The notes: generated by a model from the sequence alone, not told the origin. 59,823 nucleotides of DNA from Oscillibacter sp. (GCA_022795445.1 JAAWGR010000009.1:1-59823), one strand, 5' to 3'. Positions 16,501-25,491 are shown, counted from the stretch's first letter. Numbers and translations: made by a program.

Positions 16501-17919
16501 ATGCCAAAAGACCGTTATGAATCCCCCTTATCCTCCCGCTATGCCTCGGAGTTCATGCTGAACCTGTTCTCCGCCGATACTCGCATCCAAACCTGGCGGC
16601 GGCTGTGGGTCGCCCTGGCACGGGCGGAACATAACCTGGGCCTGCCTGTGACTGCGGAGCAAGTCGCCGAATTGGAGGCCCATATCACTGATATCGATTA
16701 TGAATGCGCTGCCCAGCGGGAAAAGGAAGTCCGGCATGATGTTATGGCCCATGTCTATGCCTACGGCAAAGCTGCGCCCTCCGCTGCCGGTATCATCCAC
16801 CTAGGCGCAACCAGCTGCTACGTCACCGATAACGCCGATTTGATCCTCTATCGGGAGGGCCTGCGCTACCTGCGGAAGGGTCTCACCGGCCTGCTGGCGA
16901 ACCTGTCCGGCTTTGCCCGGCAGTATGCCGCCACCCCTACCTTGGGTTATACACACTATCAGCCTGCACAGCTCGTAACCGCCGGCAAGCGGGCCACCCT
17001 CTGGATGCAGGATTTTCTGGCGGATTTGGAGGAATTGGATTTTGTCCTGGATAACCTCAAATTCCTGGGCTGCCGCGGCACCACCGGTACGGAAGCCAGC
17101 TTCCTCGACCTCTTTGAGGGCGACGGCGCGAAAATCGACGAGATGAACCGTCAGATTTCCGCGGAATTTGGCTTCGATAAGCGTTTCCCCGTCTGTGGAC
17201 AGACCTATCCCCGGAAGGTGGACAGCCGAATCCTTAACGTCCTCTCATCCATCGCCCAGAGCTGCTGCCGTATGGCCAATGATATCCGCCTGCTCCAGCA
17301 CGACCGGCAGGTCGAGGAACCTTTCGAGAAAAACCAGATTGGCTCCTCCGCTATGGCCTATAAGCGCAATCCCATGCGCTGCGAACGTATCTGCTCCCTC
17401 TCCCGCTACCTGATGGCCGACGCCCTGAACGCTCCCATGACGGCCTCTGTTCAGTGGCTGGAACGTACCTTGGACGATTCCGCCAACCGCCGCATCTCCA
17501 TGCCGGAGGGCTTCCTCTGCGCCGACGCTATCCTGCGCCTGGCCCGAAACGTCACCGACGGCCTGCACGTCAACGAGAAAATCGTCGACCGCGCCTGCCG
17601 GGAATATCTGCCCTTCATCGCAACGGAAAATCTTATGATGGAAGCCGTCAAGCGGGGCGGCAACCGGCAGGAGCTGCATGAAATCATCCGCACCTGTTCC
17701 ATGGCAGCCACCGCCAGGATGAAGGAGGGCGAGCCCTGCGATCTGCTGTCCCGTTTGGCGGCGGAACCTGCTTTCGCTATGACGGAGGCGGAGATGGAAG
17801 CCGTTCTGGATCCTAAACGCTATACCGGACGCTGTGCCGAACAGGTCGCGGCATTCCTCGCAGAACTGGAACCGCTTCTCTCCCAGGCGGAAGACGGTAC
17901 GCCGGAGATCAACGTCTGA
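16501..17919 (+). CDS. purB: Adenylosuccinate lyase
   Basis: About 472 residues of the fumarase/aspartase superfamily. It cleaves SAICAR and adenylosuccinate in purine synthesis. Visible motifs: RHDVMAHVYAYG, HLGATSCYVTDNAD, the catalytic TLGYTHYQPAQLVT and the flexible signature loop GSSAMAYKRNPMRCE. The last replaces the more usual SSxMPxKxNP with Ala-Tyr and Arg, as in the longer human-like PurB class. Start ATG 16501 follows GAAAGG. The stop overlaps the lspA start (TGATG). Confidence 0.94.
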   Translation: MPKDRYESPLSSRYASEFMLNLFSADTRIQTWRRLWVALARAEHNLGLPVTAEQVAELEAHITDIDYECAAQREKEVRHDVMAHVYAYGKAAPSAAGIIHLGATSCYVTDNADLILYREGLRYLRKGLTGLLANLSGFARQYAATPTLGYTHYQPAQLVTAGKRATLWMQDFLADLEELDFVLDNLKFLGCRGTTGTEASFLDLFEGDGAKIDEMNRQISAEFGFDKRFPVCGQTYPRKVDSRILNVLSSIAQSCCRMANDIRLLQHDRQVEEPFEKNQIGSSAMAYKRNPMRCERICSLSRYLMADALNAPMTASVQWLERTLDDSANRRISMPEGFLCADAILRLARNVTDGLHVNEKIVDRACREYLPFIATENLMMEAVKRGGNRQELHEIIRTCSMAATARMKEGEPCDLLSRLAAEPAFAMTEAEMEAVLDPKRYTGRCAEQVAAFLAELEPLLSQAEDGTPEINV

Positions 17920-18458
17920 TGCGCCGCCCGTTCCGCAAGGGCTTGGCAAAGGAATTGCCCGCCTCTCTGCCGGCCAGCGCCATCGTAGGGCTGGCAATCC
18001 TCACCCTTGACCAGATGGTCAAGGAATACGTTACCGCCCATATCCCTCTGGGGGAGAGCCGCCCCTTCCTTCCCGGCTTTGTGGAACTGCGTGCGCTCCA
18101 TAATTATGGCGCCGCATGGTCGTCCTTCTCCGGAATGCGTTGGCTTTTGACCATCGCTACCAGCGCAATCGTGCTGTGGGTGCTGTCCTTGCTGCTCCGG
18201 GGCCGGGTACGGCATCCCGTCGGGGTGTTGGCGTGCTGTTTGATTATTGCCGGAGGGCTGGGTAATATTTTTGACCGGATCCGCCTGGGCTATGTGGTGG
18301 ATATGTTCTGCTTCCAGTTTATCAGCTTCCCCATTTTCAACGTGGCTGATATGTGCATTGATGCGGGCGTTGCGCTAGGCGTCCTTTATTATTATCGCTG
18401 GTTCGACAAGGATAACGCGAGGGAGGCAAACCATGGAACCGATCATCCTCCAGCCTGA
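17919..18458 (+). CDS. lspA: Lipoprotein signal peptidase II
   Basis: About 179 residues, four membrane helices. It removes signal peptides from prolipoproteins at the membrane. The two catalytic aspartates are in GGLGNIFDRIR and FNVADMCID, and the conserved LHNYGAAWSSF precedes the second helix. It has a somewhat longer basic N-terminus than typical. It overlaps the purB stop by one base and the pseudouridine synthase start by 26 bases. Several lipoproteins in this window would be substrates. Confidence 0.93.
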   Translation: MRRPFRKGLAKELPASLPASAIVGLAILTLDQMVKEYVTAHIPLGESRPFLPGFVELRALHNYGAAWSSFSGMRWLLTIATSAIVLWVLSLLLRGRVRHPVGVLACCLIIAGGLGNIFDRIRLGYVVDMFCFQFISFPIFNVADMCIDAGVALGVLYYYRWFDKDNAREANHGTDHPPA

Positions 18459-19344
18459 GCAGGACAGCGTGGGAGTACGGGTCGACGCCTGGTTAGCCTC
18501 CCAAGTGGAGGGTCTGACCCGTTCCGCCGCGGCGCGGCTCTTGGAAGAAGGCCGCGTGACCTGCGGAGGGCGGGCGCTGGCAAAAAACCTCCGCCTGAAC
18601 GGGACGGAGGTCCTGGAAATCCTGCTGCCGGAACCGGAGCCAATTGACGCCCAGCCTCAAAACATCCCATTGGATATCGTCTATGAGGACGGGGATGTGA
18701 TTGTAGTCAACAAGCCCAAGGGACTGGTGGTCCACCCGGCTCCCGGACATCCAGACGGTACCCTTGTGAACGCCTTACTGTACCACTGCGGGGAAAGCCT
18801 CTCCGGCGTAGGCGGAGCCCTGCGGCCCGGCATCGTCCACCGGATCGACCGGGACACCTCCGGCCTGATCATCGCGGCAAAGAACGACCCAGCCCACCAG
18901 AGCCTTGCGGCCCAGCTGCAAGATCATACCCTTGCCCGGATTTACGAGTGTATTGTGGTTGGAAATCTGCGGGAAGACGCCGGGACAGTGGACGCACCCA
19001 TCGGGCGCAGTCCAAAGGACCGGAAGAAAATGGCTGTTGTCAGCAACGGCCGTCCCGCTGTGACGCATTGGCAGGTTTTGCAGCGTCTTACCGGCGGGAC
19101 GCATACCCGATGCCGCCTGGAAACGGGCCGCACCCATCAAATCCGCGTCCATATGGCCTGCATCGGACATCCGATTTTGGGCGACACCGTTTACGGCGCA
19201 AAAAAGCCGGTTCTGGGCCTTCAAGGCCAGTGTCTGCACGCGGAAGGACTGTGCTTTCGGCATCCCCGCACAGGGGAGGCCGTGGAACTGCACTGCGGGC
19301 TTCCGGCGGAGTTTCAGGCACAGTTGCGCAAAATGACGCTTTGA
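18433..19344 (+). CDS. RluA-family 23S rRNA pseudouridine synthase (RluD-like)
   Basis: A 303-residue enzyme that isomerises uridines in rRNA. It has an N-terminal S4 RNA-binding domain (about 15-75: SAAARLLEEGRVTCGG). The catalytic domain carries HRIDRDTSGLIIAAK, whose Asp is the catalytic residue, and the late motif ETGRTHQIRVHM. In Firmicutes the lspA-rluD-like order is common. The 3' end overlaps the convergent lipoprotein gene by about 30 bases. Confidence 0.92.
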   Translation: MEPIILQPEQDSVGVRVDAWLASQVEGLTRSAAARLLEEGRVTCGGRALAKNLRLNGTEVLEILLPEPEPIDAQPQNIPLDIVYEDGDVIVVNKPKGLVVHPAPGHPDGTLVNALLYHCGESLSGVGGALRPGIVHRIDRDTSGLIIAAKNDPAHQSLAAQLQDHTLARIYECIVVGNLREDAGTVDAPIGRSPKDRKKMAVVSNGRPAVTHWQVLQRLTGGTHTRCRLETGRTHQIRVHMACIGHPILGDTVYGAKKPVLGLQGQCLHAEGLCFRHPRTGEAVELHCGLPAEFQAQLRKMTL

Positions 19345-19805
19345 ATGGCCTCCACCTGTTCGGTTGTCAGCGGGGCCTGTCCCGCATCGCAGCGGGCATA
19401 AGCTTCTGTCAGGTTTACGCCGTAGCCATCGCCGAATTCCGTGTCTACCCGGTACTCCGGGGCACAGCGGCAAACGGCGTCCGGGTCGTAGTCCAGGTTG
19501 ATCACGATGTCCGTCAGCGTGACGGAATCGCTGCCCCAAAACGAAACCTCTTCCCCGTCCGGCCAGCTCCGGACGCTTGTCACGGTGTTGCCGCAGTAAC
19601 CCGACACGGGGTCCTCCACGGTCTGCGCCGTTTCCGCGGGCTGATGGCTGTGCTCCTCTTCGCTGTCAGACGGATTTTCCATTTTCAAACTCGTCGGAAT
19701 GCTTTCCGGAAGATCTTCCTGGGAAGGTTCCGGCGTTTTTCTTTCGCCGCCGCAGGCCGTCAGGAGCAGCGCCAGCAGAGCGCATACTATCAAGATGCGT
19801 TTCAT
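19314..19805 (-). CDS. Small lipoprotein of unknown function
   Basis: About 163 residues. A lipobox signal peptide (LLALLLTACGG, lipidated Cys18) is followed by an acidic P/E/S-rich linker (about 20-70) and a small C-terminal domain with four cysteines (YCGN, CRCAP, ARCD), so disulfides are possible. Not recognised. It starts at ATG 19805 after AAGGAGG and is probably co-transcribed with the larger lipoprotein just upstream (13-base gap). Confidence 0.7.
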   Translation of the reverse strand: MKRILIVCALLALLLTACGGERKTPEPSQEDLPESIPTSLKMENPSDSEEEHSHQPAETAQTVEDPVSGYCGNTVTSVRSWPDGEEVSFWGSDSVTLTDIVINLDYDPDAVCRCAPEYRVDTEFGDGYGVNLTEAYARCDAGQAPLTTEQVEAIQSVILRNCA

Positions 19806-19818
19806 ATGCGATACCTCC

Positions 19819-20739
19819 TTAAGCAATCATCTCGCCGCCGATGGTGTACCCATTCCAAGTCCCTGTTTCTCCCCAGGCCGCAAAGCAGTCATAGAAATAG
19901 TATGCGCCCAGTGAACTGCGCCATTTCTGCACGTCAAAGAAGACGGCCGGGAGAGAGTACACTTCCCCCTCGTGCCCCTCGTTCGGCTTGATGGAGAAGA
20001 AACAGCCATCCTCCCATGCGCAGAACGGGCCGTCTTCCTCCGGGGACGGTTTTGTGATATAACCTTCTTCCAATAGCTGCTCGTAAGTTGCTGCAAACGC
20101 TTCTACGCCGTGAAGTTCGCCAAAACGCCAAATCAGCGCGGCTTGCTCGCTTTCGGTCAAGCCTCCCGGCGCGTTGGCGATGTCCAGGGCGATTTGCGAA
20201 ATATTTTCGTTCAGCGCCGGATCTTTCTGCCAAAGGTCATCCAAGACTTGCAGGTACAGCCCGCAGAGGTCGAAGCACGTGCCGTCGGCAGTTTCTGCCG
20301 CAATACTGTAGACAGCGCCCAACTGGGCCGGGAATGTCTCCAAAATGGTGCCGTTGAAGCCGATTTTGACCATCATGCCATCCTGTAAGCCGGATGCATA
20401 GATAGGCTGGCCATCCAGGGTAATTTGCGCGGTATCCGGGTTGTCCAGGCGGAACACGCCGGTTCCGCCATCCAGCTCCGCCAGGAGCAGGGAACCATCC
20501 TCCGCGCCGTCGACGATGCGGCAGGTGATATAGGTGGGTGTTTCGTCCTCCGCCAGGGATGGGTTGGGCTTTCCTGGGCCTACGCTGTCCGGGACAGCCA
20601 AATCTGGTGCGCCGTCAATCGCCTGGACAGCTGGCCCTGTTCCATCGGAAAGCGGCTGCGGCTTCTCCCCAGAGGGCACACCGCAGGCTGTCAGCAGGCA
20701 AAGGCACGCAATCAATACCCATTTCATGCAATTTTTCAT
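19819..20739 (-). CDS. Lipoprotein of unknown function
   Basis: About 306 residues. The signal peptide ends in the lipobox CLLTACG, followed by a low-complexity acidic/proline linker (about 22-60). A beta-rich domain then carries YITCRIVDGAEDGSLLLAEL and later ALIWRFGELHGVEAFAATY. The domain from about 60 to 130 resembles an OB-like DUF3221 fold by eye only. It lies in a minus-strand group with a DUF3021/LytTR pair upstream and a second lipoprotein downstream. Start ATG 20739 follows GGAGGCG. Confidence 0.7.
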   Translation of the reverse strand: MKNCMKWVLIACLCLLTACGVPSGEKPQPLSDGTGPAVQAIDGAPDLAVPDSVGPGKPNPSLAEDETPTYITCRIVDGAEDGSLLLAELDGGTGVFRLDNPDTAQITLDGQPIYASGLQDGMMVKIGFNGTILETFPAQLGAVYSIAAETADGTCFDLCGLYLQVLDDLWQKDPALNENISQIALDIANAPGGLTESEQAALIWRFGELHGVEAFAATYEQLLEEGYITKPSPEEDGPFCAWEDGCFFSIKPNEGHEGEVYSLPAVFFDVQKWRSSLGAYYFYDCFAAWGETGTWNGYTIGGEMIA

Positions 20740-20792
20740 AGAAATCGCCTCCTCTGCCTGGTTAGACGGCAGGGGAGGCAATTTTGTTCCCG

Positions 20793-21602
20793 CTATTTCT
20801 TTTTTCGGTATTTTCCCCAGGCCGCGCCAACCAGGTTTCCGGCCAATGCCGCGCCGCCTGCCATCCAGACATGGAACAGGGCGCTGGAGTTGTAGAGCCA
20901 GAAGATATGGGGAACGGTCAGCAAACCGCACACAACGGGGTAGGCAAGCGCTACGCCGAAGCGTTTGCCAATATCGAACCCTGCATAAAAGCAGGCGAAG
21001 GGAAGGAAGATATAAGGATACAAAAGCCCTGTCAAAACGGGAAAATCCGGGGCGTCCACCAGCCGCAGAAGCGGCGGCAAAACCAATTCGACCTCCGCCG
21101 CAATCAGCAAGTACGGCAGGACCGTCCGGATCTGGAAGGGACCGCGCCCTGCCTCCGGCTCCGGGAGGCCCAGGCGTTTCCGGATGCGTTCGGCGTCCTG
21201 ACGGCTTCCCAGCCAGTTCACCGAACAGGCCAGCAGACAGATTCCCGCCGCCAGACCTCCGAATACCATGACCGTTTCCCAGCGCACATCGCTGAAATAA
21301 TGCAGGATTAGGACAATAAACAACACTACAAACCATACGGAACACATAAGCGCCTTGCCCCAAGGGGGGACGCGTTCCGAACTGCACAGGAAACGTATAA
21401 CATTGCATCCCGCCCCGCATGAGGCAAAGAAAAACAGCTCCCAAAGCAGGCCCGCCCGCAGGCCGAAGCGTTCCAGAAGAAACGGCCATACCGGCGCAAC
21501 GGGCCGTCCATACAGCAATTCCAGCGCCACGCATACGACGCACAGGCTCAGCATTCCCCACAGCGCACCCTGTACAATCTGCCCAATCAACCGTTCCTTC
21601 AC
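20793..21602 (-). CDS. Membrane protein, DUF3021-like with extra C-terminal membrane domain
   Basis: A 269-residue membrane protein. The first 140 residues resemble DUF3021 proteins, which are typically about 140 residues with four helices and are encoded beside LytTR regulators that they may hold inactive. Here about 110 further residues carry three to four more hydrophobic segments (YLLIAAEVELVLPPLL, then YIFLPFACFYAGF). The gene overlaps the LytTR gene by four bases (ATGA). Family assignment rests on context and pattern. Confidence 0.65.
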   Translation of the reverse strand: MKERLIGQIVQGALWGMLSLCVVCVALELLYGRPVAPVWPFLLERFGLRAGLLWELFFFASCGAGCNVIRFLCSSERVPPWGKALMCSVWFVVLFIVLILHYFSDVRWETVMVFGGLAAGICLLACSVNWLGSRQDAERIRKRLGLPEPEAGRGPFQIRTVLPYLLIAAEVELVLPPLLRLVDAPDFPVLTGLLYPYIFLPFACFYAGFDIGKRFGVALAYPVVCGLLTVPHIFWLYNSSALFHVWMAGGAALAGNLVGAAWGKYRKKK

Positions 21603-22039
21603 AGCCCCAGCACCTCCTTGATCTTCTTCACATAACGCCGGGAAACATAACAGGCCGTCCCGTCCTTCAGCGTCAGCTGGATCGTGCCGGTCAAGCGCAA
21701 ATCCAGCGCCGCCACCTGCCGCAGGTTCACAATCTCCGAATGGGAAATCCGGGCGAACTCATACCGTGCCAACCGTTCCTCCAGCTCGTACAGCCGCCGG
21801 CGGACAGTAAATACACCCTTCCCTGTCTGGGCGCGAACTTCCTTCTCCTCCCCATAAAACCGGAGGATACCGGCAATCTCCAGCATTTCCACCCGTCCGC
21901 CCTGGAAGCCTAGAAGGGTCTTCTCATCACCGCTGCCCAGCCGCGCCAGAAGCGCCTCCACCTCCGGCGTCCGGGCAGGCGCATGGACGGTAAGGAGGAT
22001 TCCCTCCCGCTCCGGTTCCAGACGCAGTTCAATTTCCAT
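21599..22039 (-). CDS. LytTR-domain transcriptional regulator without receiver domain
   Basis: A 146-residue protein. The N-terminal half is a short alpha/beta region. The C-terminal half is a LytTR DNA-binding domain with LARYEFARISHSEIVNLRQV and a final strand-helix VSRRYVKKIKEVLG. Stand-alone LytTR proteins are usually autoregulators controlled by a membrane partner, here the overlapping DUF3021-like gene. Direct repeats upstream could be its target, but I did not identify a clear pair. Confidence 0.85.
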   Translation of the reverse strand: MEIELRLEPEREGILLTVHAPARTPEVEALLARLGSGDEKTLLGFQGGRVEMLEIAGILRFYGEEKEVRAQTGKGVFTVRRRLYELEERLARYEFARISHSEIVNLRQVAALDLRLTGTIQLTLKDGTACYVSRRYVKKIKEVLGL

Positions 22040-22137
22040 CCCTTCGCACCCCCGTTTCTAAGGCTAGTTTACTCATTTCTGCCGGAATGTCCAGCGTTTT
22101 GCGACAGGCGGTTGCTGCGGACCGATAAACGGCAGGG

Positions 22138-22166
22138 TTGCAGCGGCTGGAAAAAGGTGGTATACT
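22138..22166 (+). promoter_or_regulatory. Promoter of the membrane-anchored hypothetical gene
   Basis: TTGCAG, a 17-base spacer and TATACT, 35 bases before the start codon; the leader contains GGAAGG. Confidence 0.55.
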
Positions 22167-22201
22167 GGCACGTAATGTGGAAAAAGGAAGGTGCTTGAGG
22201 G

Positions 22202-22840
22202 ATGAAGAAACCATCAGCAAAGAGAAATTTGTGGACGAAACGCATTGCCCTGTTCCTGACCGTTCTGTTCGTGCTTCTGGTGGCCCTGCTGCTGTTTTTA
22301 GCTACGTTCAGCGGCGGCCCGGACCTCCCAATGGAGATCACGGTGGATGGGTACACCATCGTCTTAGGCGAAACCACTATGCAGGACCTGACTGCCCAAG
22401 GTTACACCGGTACCCCCACCGGTGTGCCGGACACGATCCGTTCCAATGCGAAATATATCCCTTTTTACTACAGCCTGGACCGGGGCGCAGGGGATTGTAT
22501 GAACGTCACGGTAATGGTTCCCTGGAGCGGCGAGACCGACGTCAGCAGGGAGCAGGAACGCTCCGCCACAGAGGGCGTGGTCAAATCGGTCTGGCTGAAC
22601 CGGGATGCGCTGAAAGATGTGGAGGTCCGCTATAACGGCGCGGATTTGCAGGAGCTGACCTTTGCCTACGCCGCCAGCGAGTGGGAGGCAGAGCAGGACT
22701 GGACCGCCTCAAACACTGCCTGGGGTGTGGACGCAAAACGCGGCTATGTCGGCCTGGCGGCTGAGAGCGACGCCTCCGAGGAGGTCTATGAGCTGACGGT
22801 CCAGCTCTCCGAAAAGGAATTCACGAAAATGCAGAAATAA
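22202..22840 (+). CDS. Membrane-anchored extracytoplasmic protein of unknown function
   Basis: A 212-residue protein with a basic N-terminus (KKPSAKRNLWTKR), one membrane helix (about 14-37) and an exported domain rich in beta structure. The domain contains GYTIVLGETTMQDLTAQGYT, a pattern seen in several clostridial exported proteins. There is no lipobox and no catalytic motif I can name. It is a single-gene unit with its own promoter and terminator. Confidence 0.7.
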   Translation: MKKPSAKRNLWTKRIALFLTVLFVLLVALLLFLATFSGGPDLPMEITVDGYTIVLGETTMQDLTAQGYTGTPTGVPDTIRSNAKYIPFYYSLDRGAGDCMNVTVMVPWSGETDVSREQERSATEGVVKSVWLNRDALKDVEVRYNGADLQELTFAYAASEWEAEQDWTASNTAWGVDAKRGYVGLAAESDASEEVYELTVQLSEKEFTKMQK

Positions 22841-22846
22841 AATACG

Positions 22847-22878
22847 GAACCGCGGGGGGGCTGACCCCTCCGCGGTTC
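22847..22878. terminator. Bidirectional terminator
   Basis: GAACCGCGG.../...CCGCGGTTC long GC stem between the convergent 22202-22840 gene and psuG; the flanking T-runs are weak. Confidence 0.6.
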
Positions 22879-22901
22879 GTTTCGGTCCTATTACGGTGCA
22901 C

Positions 22902-23825
22902 TCAGTTTTTTGCAAGCTTGGACAGCTCTGCGGCCGTTTTCGCCGCAAGACGGGCATTGTTAAACACCAGCTGGATATTGCTGGCAAGAGAATCCCCACC
23001 GGTGAGGTCCTTGATCTTCGCCAGAAGAAACGGCGTGGTGTCCTTGCCATGGATGCCTAGGGTTTTGGCTTCCGCAACGGCTTCATTGATGGCCTTGTTG
23101 ATGACGTCCGCATCCATGGAGAACTCCTCAGGGATGGGGTTGGTTACCAGCATACCGCCCCCCAGGCCCATGTCCTGCTTGACGTAGAACGTCTTGGCAA
23201 GGGTCTCGGGGCGGTCGATGCGGTAGTCGACCTTGAACCCACTTTTACGGGTATAGAACGCAGGCAGCTCCTCCGTGCCGTAGCCGATGACAGGTACGCC
23301 ATGGGTCTCCAGGTATTCCAGCGTCAGGCCCAGGTCCAGGATGGACTTTGCGCCCGCGCAGACTACCATGACCGGCGTCCGGGCCAGTTCCTCCAGGTCG
23401 GCGGAAATGTCCATGGTGGTCTCCGCGCCCCGGTGGACGCCGCCTACGCCGCCGGTGGCAAACACCGAGATCCCAGCCAGGTTGGCAATGATCATTGTGG
23501 TAGCAACCGTCGTTGCGCCGTCGCGGCCCTCAGCCACGAGAACAGGCAGGTCCCGGCGGCTGGCCTTGGCAACGGCAGTGCCAGCCTTGCCCAGATAGTC
23601 GATTTCCTCCTTGGAAAGGCCGGCCTTGAGCCGTCCGCCCAGCACGGCGATGGTGGCGGGCACGGCACCATTTTCCCGGATGATGCCCTCCACCTGCAAA
23701 GCGGTTTCCACATTCTGCGGGTAGGGCATCCCGTGGGAGATGATGGTGGATTCCAGGGCGACCACAGGTTTGCCGGCCGCCAGAGCCTCCTGCACTTCCG
23801 GTGCAATATCAAGGTACTTGTTCAT
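22902..23825 (-). CDS. psuG: Pseudouridine-5'-phosphate glycosidase
   Basis: About 307 residues. It splits pseudouridine 5'-phosphate into uracil and ribose 5-phosphate, the second step of pseudouridine salvage. Conserved segments: VVALESTIISHGMPYPQN near the N-terminus, TATTVATTM-type region GRDGATTVATTM, FATGGVGGVHRG and NPIPEEFSMD. Start ATG 23825 follows TTGGAGG. It lies 16 bases downstream of the kinase gene, which supplies its substrate. Confidence 0.95.
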   Translation of the reverse strand: MNKYLDIAPEVQEALAAGKPVVALESTIISHGMPYPQNVETALQVEGIIRENGAVPATIAVLGGRLKAGLSKEEIDYLGKAGTAVAKASRRDLPVLVAEGRDGATTVATTMIIANLAGISVFATGGVGGVHRGAETTMDISADLEELARTPVMVVCAGAKSILDLGLTLEYLETHGVPVIGYGTEELPAFYTRKSGFKVDYRIDRPETLAKTFYVKQDMGLGGGMLVTNPIPEEFSMDADVINKAINEAVAEAKTLGIHGKDTTPFLLAKIKDLTGGDSLASNIQLVFNNARLAAKTAAELSKLAKN

Positions 23826-23841
23826 GCTAAAAACCTCCAAA

Positions 23842-24924
23842 TTAGAATTTTTTCACTCGTTTCGTCAAAGTCTCTTCGCTGAGGATGGGATTGATGGTTT
23901 CTGCGCTTTCCATGGCAATAGCCGACGCCGCCAGTCCTGCTTTTGCTGTGTCCTCCAAGCCGGTGCCCTGGAGGTATGCCCAAGCGATTGCCGCCATGAA
24001 AGCGTCGCCGCAGCCGGTGGTGTTCACGGTCTCGGCCGGCAATACCGGCAAGTGAAACGCGCCCTCCTGGCTGGCGGCATACACGCCGCGGCTTCCCAAG
24101 GAGATGAATACCCGATGAAGACCGGTTTCCAGCAGCACATCCGCGGCGCGGCGCATACTGTCCGCGTCAGTGATGGAGACGCCGGAGAGAAGTTCGGCCT
24201 CTAAGCGGTTTGGCTTCAAGGTATGGAGCCGCCCCAGGACTGGCCGCAGCTTTTCGGCCTTAGCGGTAGAAACCGGGTCGGCGAAAATGGGCGCCTTAAC
24301 ATTTTCCGCAAGCCACACGATGCTCTCTTCCGGAAGGTTTGTGTCGACCACTACCACCTGACTGCTGTTCAGCAGCTTCAGCCGCTGGGCCAGTACCTGG
24401 GGCGTCAGATGCCGGTAGATGTCCATATCACTGACCGCGAGGGCCATATCGCCATCGCTGCCGTTGATAAACAAATATGTGGAGGTACGTCCGCCGGGGA
24501 TAATGGGGGATTGTGAGATGTCAATTCCCAACTCGCCGCAGGAAGCCGCCAGCTTTTGGGCGTTCATGTCGTCGCCGAAGGCCGTAACCAGCCGCACATC
24601 CAAACCCAGCAGGCTCATATTATGGGCGATATTCCGGCCCACGCCGCCCAAGGAGGTCTGTACAGTGCCCGGGTTGGAATCCCGGGGAACCAGCGGACCC
24701 TCAGGGCGTCCGCCGATGTCCACATTGACGCCGCCCACGACTGTAATGTACGGCGTAGTTTGGAGGATATAACCTTTGCCGGTGATGTACCCTTTTTTCA
24801 TCAGGTTGGAGATATGGACTGCCACAGAGGAGCGGGTGACTCCGGCTTTTTCCGCCAGCTCCCGCTGTGAGATGAGGGGGTTTTCCTCAATCCAGTTTAA
24901 AAGCTGCCGTTCCCGTTTTGTCAT
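23842..24924 (-). CDS. psuK: PfkB-family pseudouridine kinase fused to an N-terminal HTH domain
   Basis: About 360 residues. Residues 1-58 form a winged helix-turn-helix (ISQRELAEKAGVTRSSVAVH, then GYITGKGYI). The rest is a PfkB sugar kinase with GGVNVDIGGRP, GGVGRNIAHNM and the catalytic TTGCGDAFMAA, Asp as base. Adjacent psuG points to pseudouridine as substrate. E. coli YeiI has a similar HTH-kinase build. A palindrome overlaps its promoter, suggesting the protein regulates its own operon. Confidence 0.9.
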   Translation of the reverse strand: MTKRERQLLNWIEENPLISQRELAEKAGVTRSSVAVHISNLMKKGYITGKGYILQTTPYITVVGGVNVDIGGRPEGPLVPRDSNPGTVQTSLGGVGRNIAHNMSLLGLDVRLVTAFGDDMNAQKLAASCGELGIDISQSPIIPGGRTSTYLFINGSDGDMALAVSDMDIYRHLTPQVLAQRLKLLNSSQVVVVDTNLPEESIVWLAENVKAPIFADPVSTAKAEKLRPVLGRLHTLKPNRLEAELLSGVSITDADSMRRAADVLLETGLHRVFISLGSRGVYAASQEGAFHLPVLPAETVNTTGCGDAFMAAIAWAYLQGTGLEDTAKAGLAASAIAMESAETINPILSEETLTKRVKKF

Positions 24925-24960
24925 AGCGGCCTCCTGCGTAAGCAAAAATTTATTTTCTTC

Positions 24961-25000
24961 AACTAACGCTTAGTTTATCAGCACACCGCCTATCTGTCAA
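24961..25000 (-). promoter_or_regulatory. psuK-psuG promoter with overlapping palindromic operator
   Basis: On the minus strand: perfect TTGACA (at 24995-25000), a 17-base spacer and TAAACT (24972-24977). The perfect inverted repeat AACTAA-CGC-TTAGTT (24961-24975) overlaps the -10 box, the expected place for a repressor. Confidence 0.7.
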
Positions 25001-25047
25001 GAGGATTTTGCCCCCCAACTCCACAAAAGCAAATTTTTACCAATTCC

Positions 25048-25076
25048 TTGTGATTGGCAGCTGAATATGGTACAAT
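25048..25076 (+). promoter_or_regulatory. Promoter of the DUF1294/mgtC genes
   Basis: TTGTGA, a 17-base spacer and TACAAT, divergent from the psuK promoter. Confidence 0.55.
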
Positions 25077-25122
25077 AGAAATAATCCGTGGTAAGAGACT
25101 TTTACCGCTGTGGAGGCATTTT

Positions 25123-25491
25123 ATGGAGTCGAAATATTTCTATTCGCCGGAAGCCCAAACCGATACTGTTTTTGCAATCATCGGTCGGCCTTGGGCGCTG
25201 CTGCTTGGTTGGCTGGTTTTGATAAACCTTGTAACGTTTTTTGTTTTTGGCTTTGATAAGCTGCAAGCGAAACGGAAGGAGAAAAAAGAATCCATCCGGC
25301 GCGTACCGGAGAAAACACTGCTGATCCTCTCTGCCATAGGCGGCAGTGTTGGGGCGCTGATTGGCATGAGGGTTTGGCGGCATAAAACGCTGCACAAAAA
25401 GTTTCGGTTTGGCGTGCCGCTGATTTTGGCACTGCAAATTATCCTTCCTTTTGGACTATGGCTGTATTGGAATGTCATTCGTGTTAGCTGA
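25123..25491 (+). CDS. DUF1294 membrane protein
   Basis: About 122 residues. A membrane helix near 23-45 is followed by the conserved DUF1294 block: FDKLQAKRKEKKESIRRVPE, then LSAIGGSVGALIGMRVWRHKT. A last hydrophobic helix completes it. Function unknown; some relatives are fused to cold-shock domains. Here the N-terminus is only a 20-residue tail. Start ATG 25123 follows TGGAGG. It is the first gene of a run with two mgtC-type genes. Confidence 0.82.
   Translation: MESKYFYSPEAQTDTVFAIIGRPWALLLGWLVLINLVTFFVFGFDKLQAKRKEKKESIRRVPEKTLLILSAIGGSVGALIGMRVWRHKTLHKKFRFGVPLILALQIILPFGLWLYWNVIRVS

Noticed and set aside
19819..21561. A 580-codon minus-strand frame suggesting one large protein
   Set aside because: Its first half is an out-of-frame reading of the DUF3021-like gene; the real protein starts at 20739 with a ribosome binding site and lipobox.
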